From JBFGWM01 sp041588495 (GTDB lineage: Bacteria > Pseudomonadota > Gammaproteobacteria > Pseudomonadales > JBFGWM01): a stretch of DNA of 23,352 bases. Each line of letters opens with the position of its first letter. Within the stretch, counting starts at the first letter, position 1. The translations under genes and the position numbers were made by a program. Positions 21,937 to 23,352 of the stretch are shown in pieces. The notes under the pieces were generated by a model. It was not told the origin of the DNA, made no database searches, and saw only the letters and a program-made list of their open reading frames with translations. The stretch spans positions 1 through 23,352 of the forward strand of contig JBFGWM010000018.1 of the NCBI GenBank assembly GCA_041588495.1. The letters run 5' to 3'.

Positions 21937-23352
21937 ATGACACTCGCAGTGATCCAGACCCGGGCCTGCATCGGCATCGATGCGCCCGCGGTGACCGTTG
22001 AAACCCATCTCAGCCCGGGACTTCCGGGCCTGGCCATCGTCGGCCTGCCGGAAGCGGCGGTGCGCGAAAGCCGCGAGCGCGTGCGCAGCGCGATCCTCAA
22101 CTCCGGCCTGGATTTCCCGCGCCGGCGCATCATCATCAACCTGGCACCGGCGGACCTGCCCAAGGACGGCGGCCGTTTCGATCTGCCGGTGGCCCTCAGC
22201 ATCCTGGCCGCAGCCGGGCTGCTGGACGCCGGGCGCCTGTCCCGCTACGAGTTCTACGGCGAACTGGCGCTGTCCGGCGAATTGCGCCCGGTTCCGGGAC
22301 TCCTGCCCGCCGCGGTACGTGCCGGCGAGGCCGGGCGCGGCGTATTCCTGCCGGTTGCCAACGCGGCGGAGACCGGGCTCGCGGGAGACGTCCCGCTGCA
22401 CGCGGCCGGCTCTCTTGCGGAAGTCTGCCGCATGCTCACCGACGAGGGCCCGCCACCACTTCACCCGTCGCCCCCGATGCCGGACCCGTCGGCATCGCTA
22501 CCCGACCTCGCCGATGTTCGGGGTCAGCCCCACGCGCGGCGCGCCCTCGAGATTGCGGCCGCCGGCGGGCACAACCTGCTCATGTGCGGCCCCCCCGGAA
22601 GCGGCAAGACCCTGCTGGCCAGCCGCCTGCCCGGCATACTGCCCGAGCTCGACCCCGGGTCCGCACGCGAGACCGCGAGCCTGTACTCCGTTTGCGGCAC
22701 ACCGCGGGATGCCACGCAGTGGCGGGTGCCGCCGTTCCGCGCGCCCCACCACGGGGCGTCTGCCGTGGCCCTGGTCGGCGGGGGCAGCCAGCCGCGCCCC
22801 GGGGAAGTCTCCCTCGCTCACAACGGCGTCCTGTTTCTCGACGAACTGCCGGAGTTCGGCCGCCAGGTCCTGGAAGGCCTGCGCGAACCGCTCGAGACCG
22901 GCGAAATCATCATCAGCCGCGCCGCCCGCCATGCGCGATTCCCGGCGCGGGTGCAGTTGGTGGGCGCCATGAACCCCTGTCCGTGCGGGTACCTCGGTGA
23001 TGCAGGGCGCTGTCGATGCACACCTGACCAGGTGCGGCGCTACCGCACCCGCCTGTCGGGGCCGCTGCTGGACCGCATCGACCTGCAGATCTGCGTGCCA
23101 TCGATGCGCCCACAGGACCTGCTGGGTGGAAAGCCCAGCGGCGAATCTTCAGCCGTGGTTCGCGCCAGGGTGATCTCCGCCCGGACGCGGCAGCTGGAAC
23201 GCAACGGCTGCCCGAACGCGCATCTCGATCCGGGCCGGCTGGAAGGTCTATGCGCCATCAGGGCTTCCGACCTCGGGCTCTTCCTCGACGCCCTCGAACG
23301 GACCGGCCAGAGCGCCCGCGCGGCACACCGCATCCAACGGGTCGCGCGCACC
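21937..23352 (+). CDS. comM: ComM/YifB family AAA+ Mg-chelatase-like ATPase, C-terminus cut by window
   Basis: Hexameric helicase that promotes branch migration during natural transformation. The frame is open from the ATG at 21937 to the window edge, 472 of about 500 residues. The N-terminal Lon-like domain (TRACIGIDAPAVTVETHLSPG, IINLAPADLPKDGGRFDLPVA) is followed by the AAA+ core with Walker A GPPGSGKT at 218-225 and Walker B LFLDE at 299-303. A four-cysteine cluster, C348, C350, C359 and C361 (NPCPCGYLG...RCRC), is typical of the family, and a C-terminal domain ends in AAHRIQRVART. AAGGAG lies only 2 bases before the ATG; an adjoining in-frame GTG at 21934 would be even closer. The gene runs off the right edge. 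Confidence 0.95.
   Translation, partial: MTLAVIQTRACIGIDAPAVTVETHLSPGLPGLAIVGLPEAAVRESRERVRSAILNSGLDFPRRRIIINLAPADLPKDGGRFDLPVALSILAAAGLLDAGRLSRYEFYGELALSGELRPVPGLLPAAVRAGEAGRGVFLPVANAAETGLAGDVPLHAAGSLAEVCRMLTDEGPPPLHPSPPMPDPSASLPDLADVRGQPHARRALEIAAAGGHNLLMCGPPGSGKTLLASRLPGILPELDPGSARETASLYSVCGTPRDATQWRVPPFRAPHHGASAVALVGGGSQPRPGEVSLAHNGVLFLDELPEFGRQVLEGLREPLETGEIIISRAARHARFPARVQLVGAMNPCPCGYLGDAGRCRCTPDQVRRYRTRLSGPLLDRIDLQICVPSMRPQDLLGGKPSGESSAVVRARVISARTRQLERNGCPNAHLDPGRLEGLCAIRASDLGLFLDALERTGQSARAAHRIQRVART

Noticed and set aside
20977..22464. Minus-strand open frame of 495 codons
   Set aside because: It is antisense to the glycine-rich gene, ubiK and comM; low-complexity GGN codons on the other strand keep it open.

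Overview
The window is a GC-rich, gene-dense stretch of chromosome from a gammaproteobacterium. Signs of this are gcvP present as a separate GcvPA subunit, the ygfB-pepP-ubiH-ubiI block divergent from zapA, 6S RNA and fau, a SutA-like small protein, and ubiK next to comM. The mix of Pseudomonas-like neighbourhoods joined in a different order suggests a lineage near Chromatiales/Ectothiorhodospiraceae; that placement is inference. I see no mobile element, CRISPR array, tRNA or rRNA.

Left part (1-7000, all minus strand): gcvT-gcvH-gcvPA (glycine cleavage, gcvPA cut by the window edge), preceded by ygfB-pepP-ubiH-ubiI, a tight operon with two of the ubiquinone ring hydroxylases. A strong sigma70 promoter at 6993-7021 drives the opposite way into a TIGR02449 coiled-coil gene, zapA, the 6S RNA gene ssrS and fau (5-formyl-THF cyclo-ligase).

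Middle (8400-17900): a small membrane peptide gene, ilvA divergent from rpiA, then an FAH-family gene and an FAD dehydrogenase (probably D-2-hydroxyglutarate dehydrogenase) divergent from serA. Next come an alpha/beta hydrolase with its own operator-like dyad, a SutA-like RNA-polymerase-binding protein, YjbQ, a D-2-hydroxyacid dehydrogenase and a DUF4124 protein. Serine, glycine and one-carbon metabolism (gcvTHP, fau, serA, D2HGDH, ilvA, possibly a hydroxypyruvate/glycerate dehydrogenase) is the recurring theme.

Right part (17900-23352): a nitrogen-control module read leftward, torF-like porin, glnK, amtB, with a clear sigma54 -24/-12 promoter and an NtrC-type enhancer upstream and a terminator-like hairpin after the porin gene. 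Divergent from it are an unfamiliar secreted glycine-rich/collagen-like protein, ubiK and comM (cut by the right edge). Most genes are housekeeping. The least familiar items are the glycine-rich exported protein, the dyad upstream of the hydrolase, the palindrome over the gcvT promoter, and the SutA-like protein.
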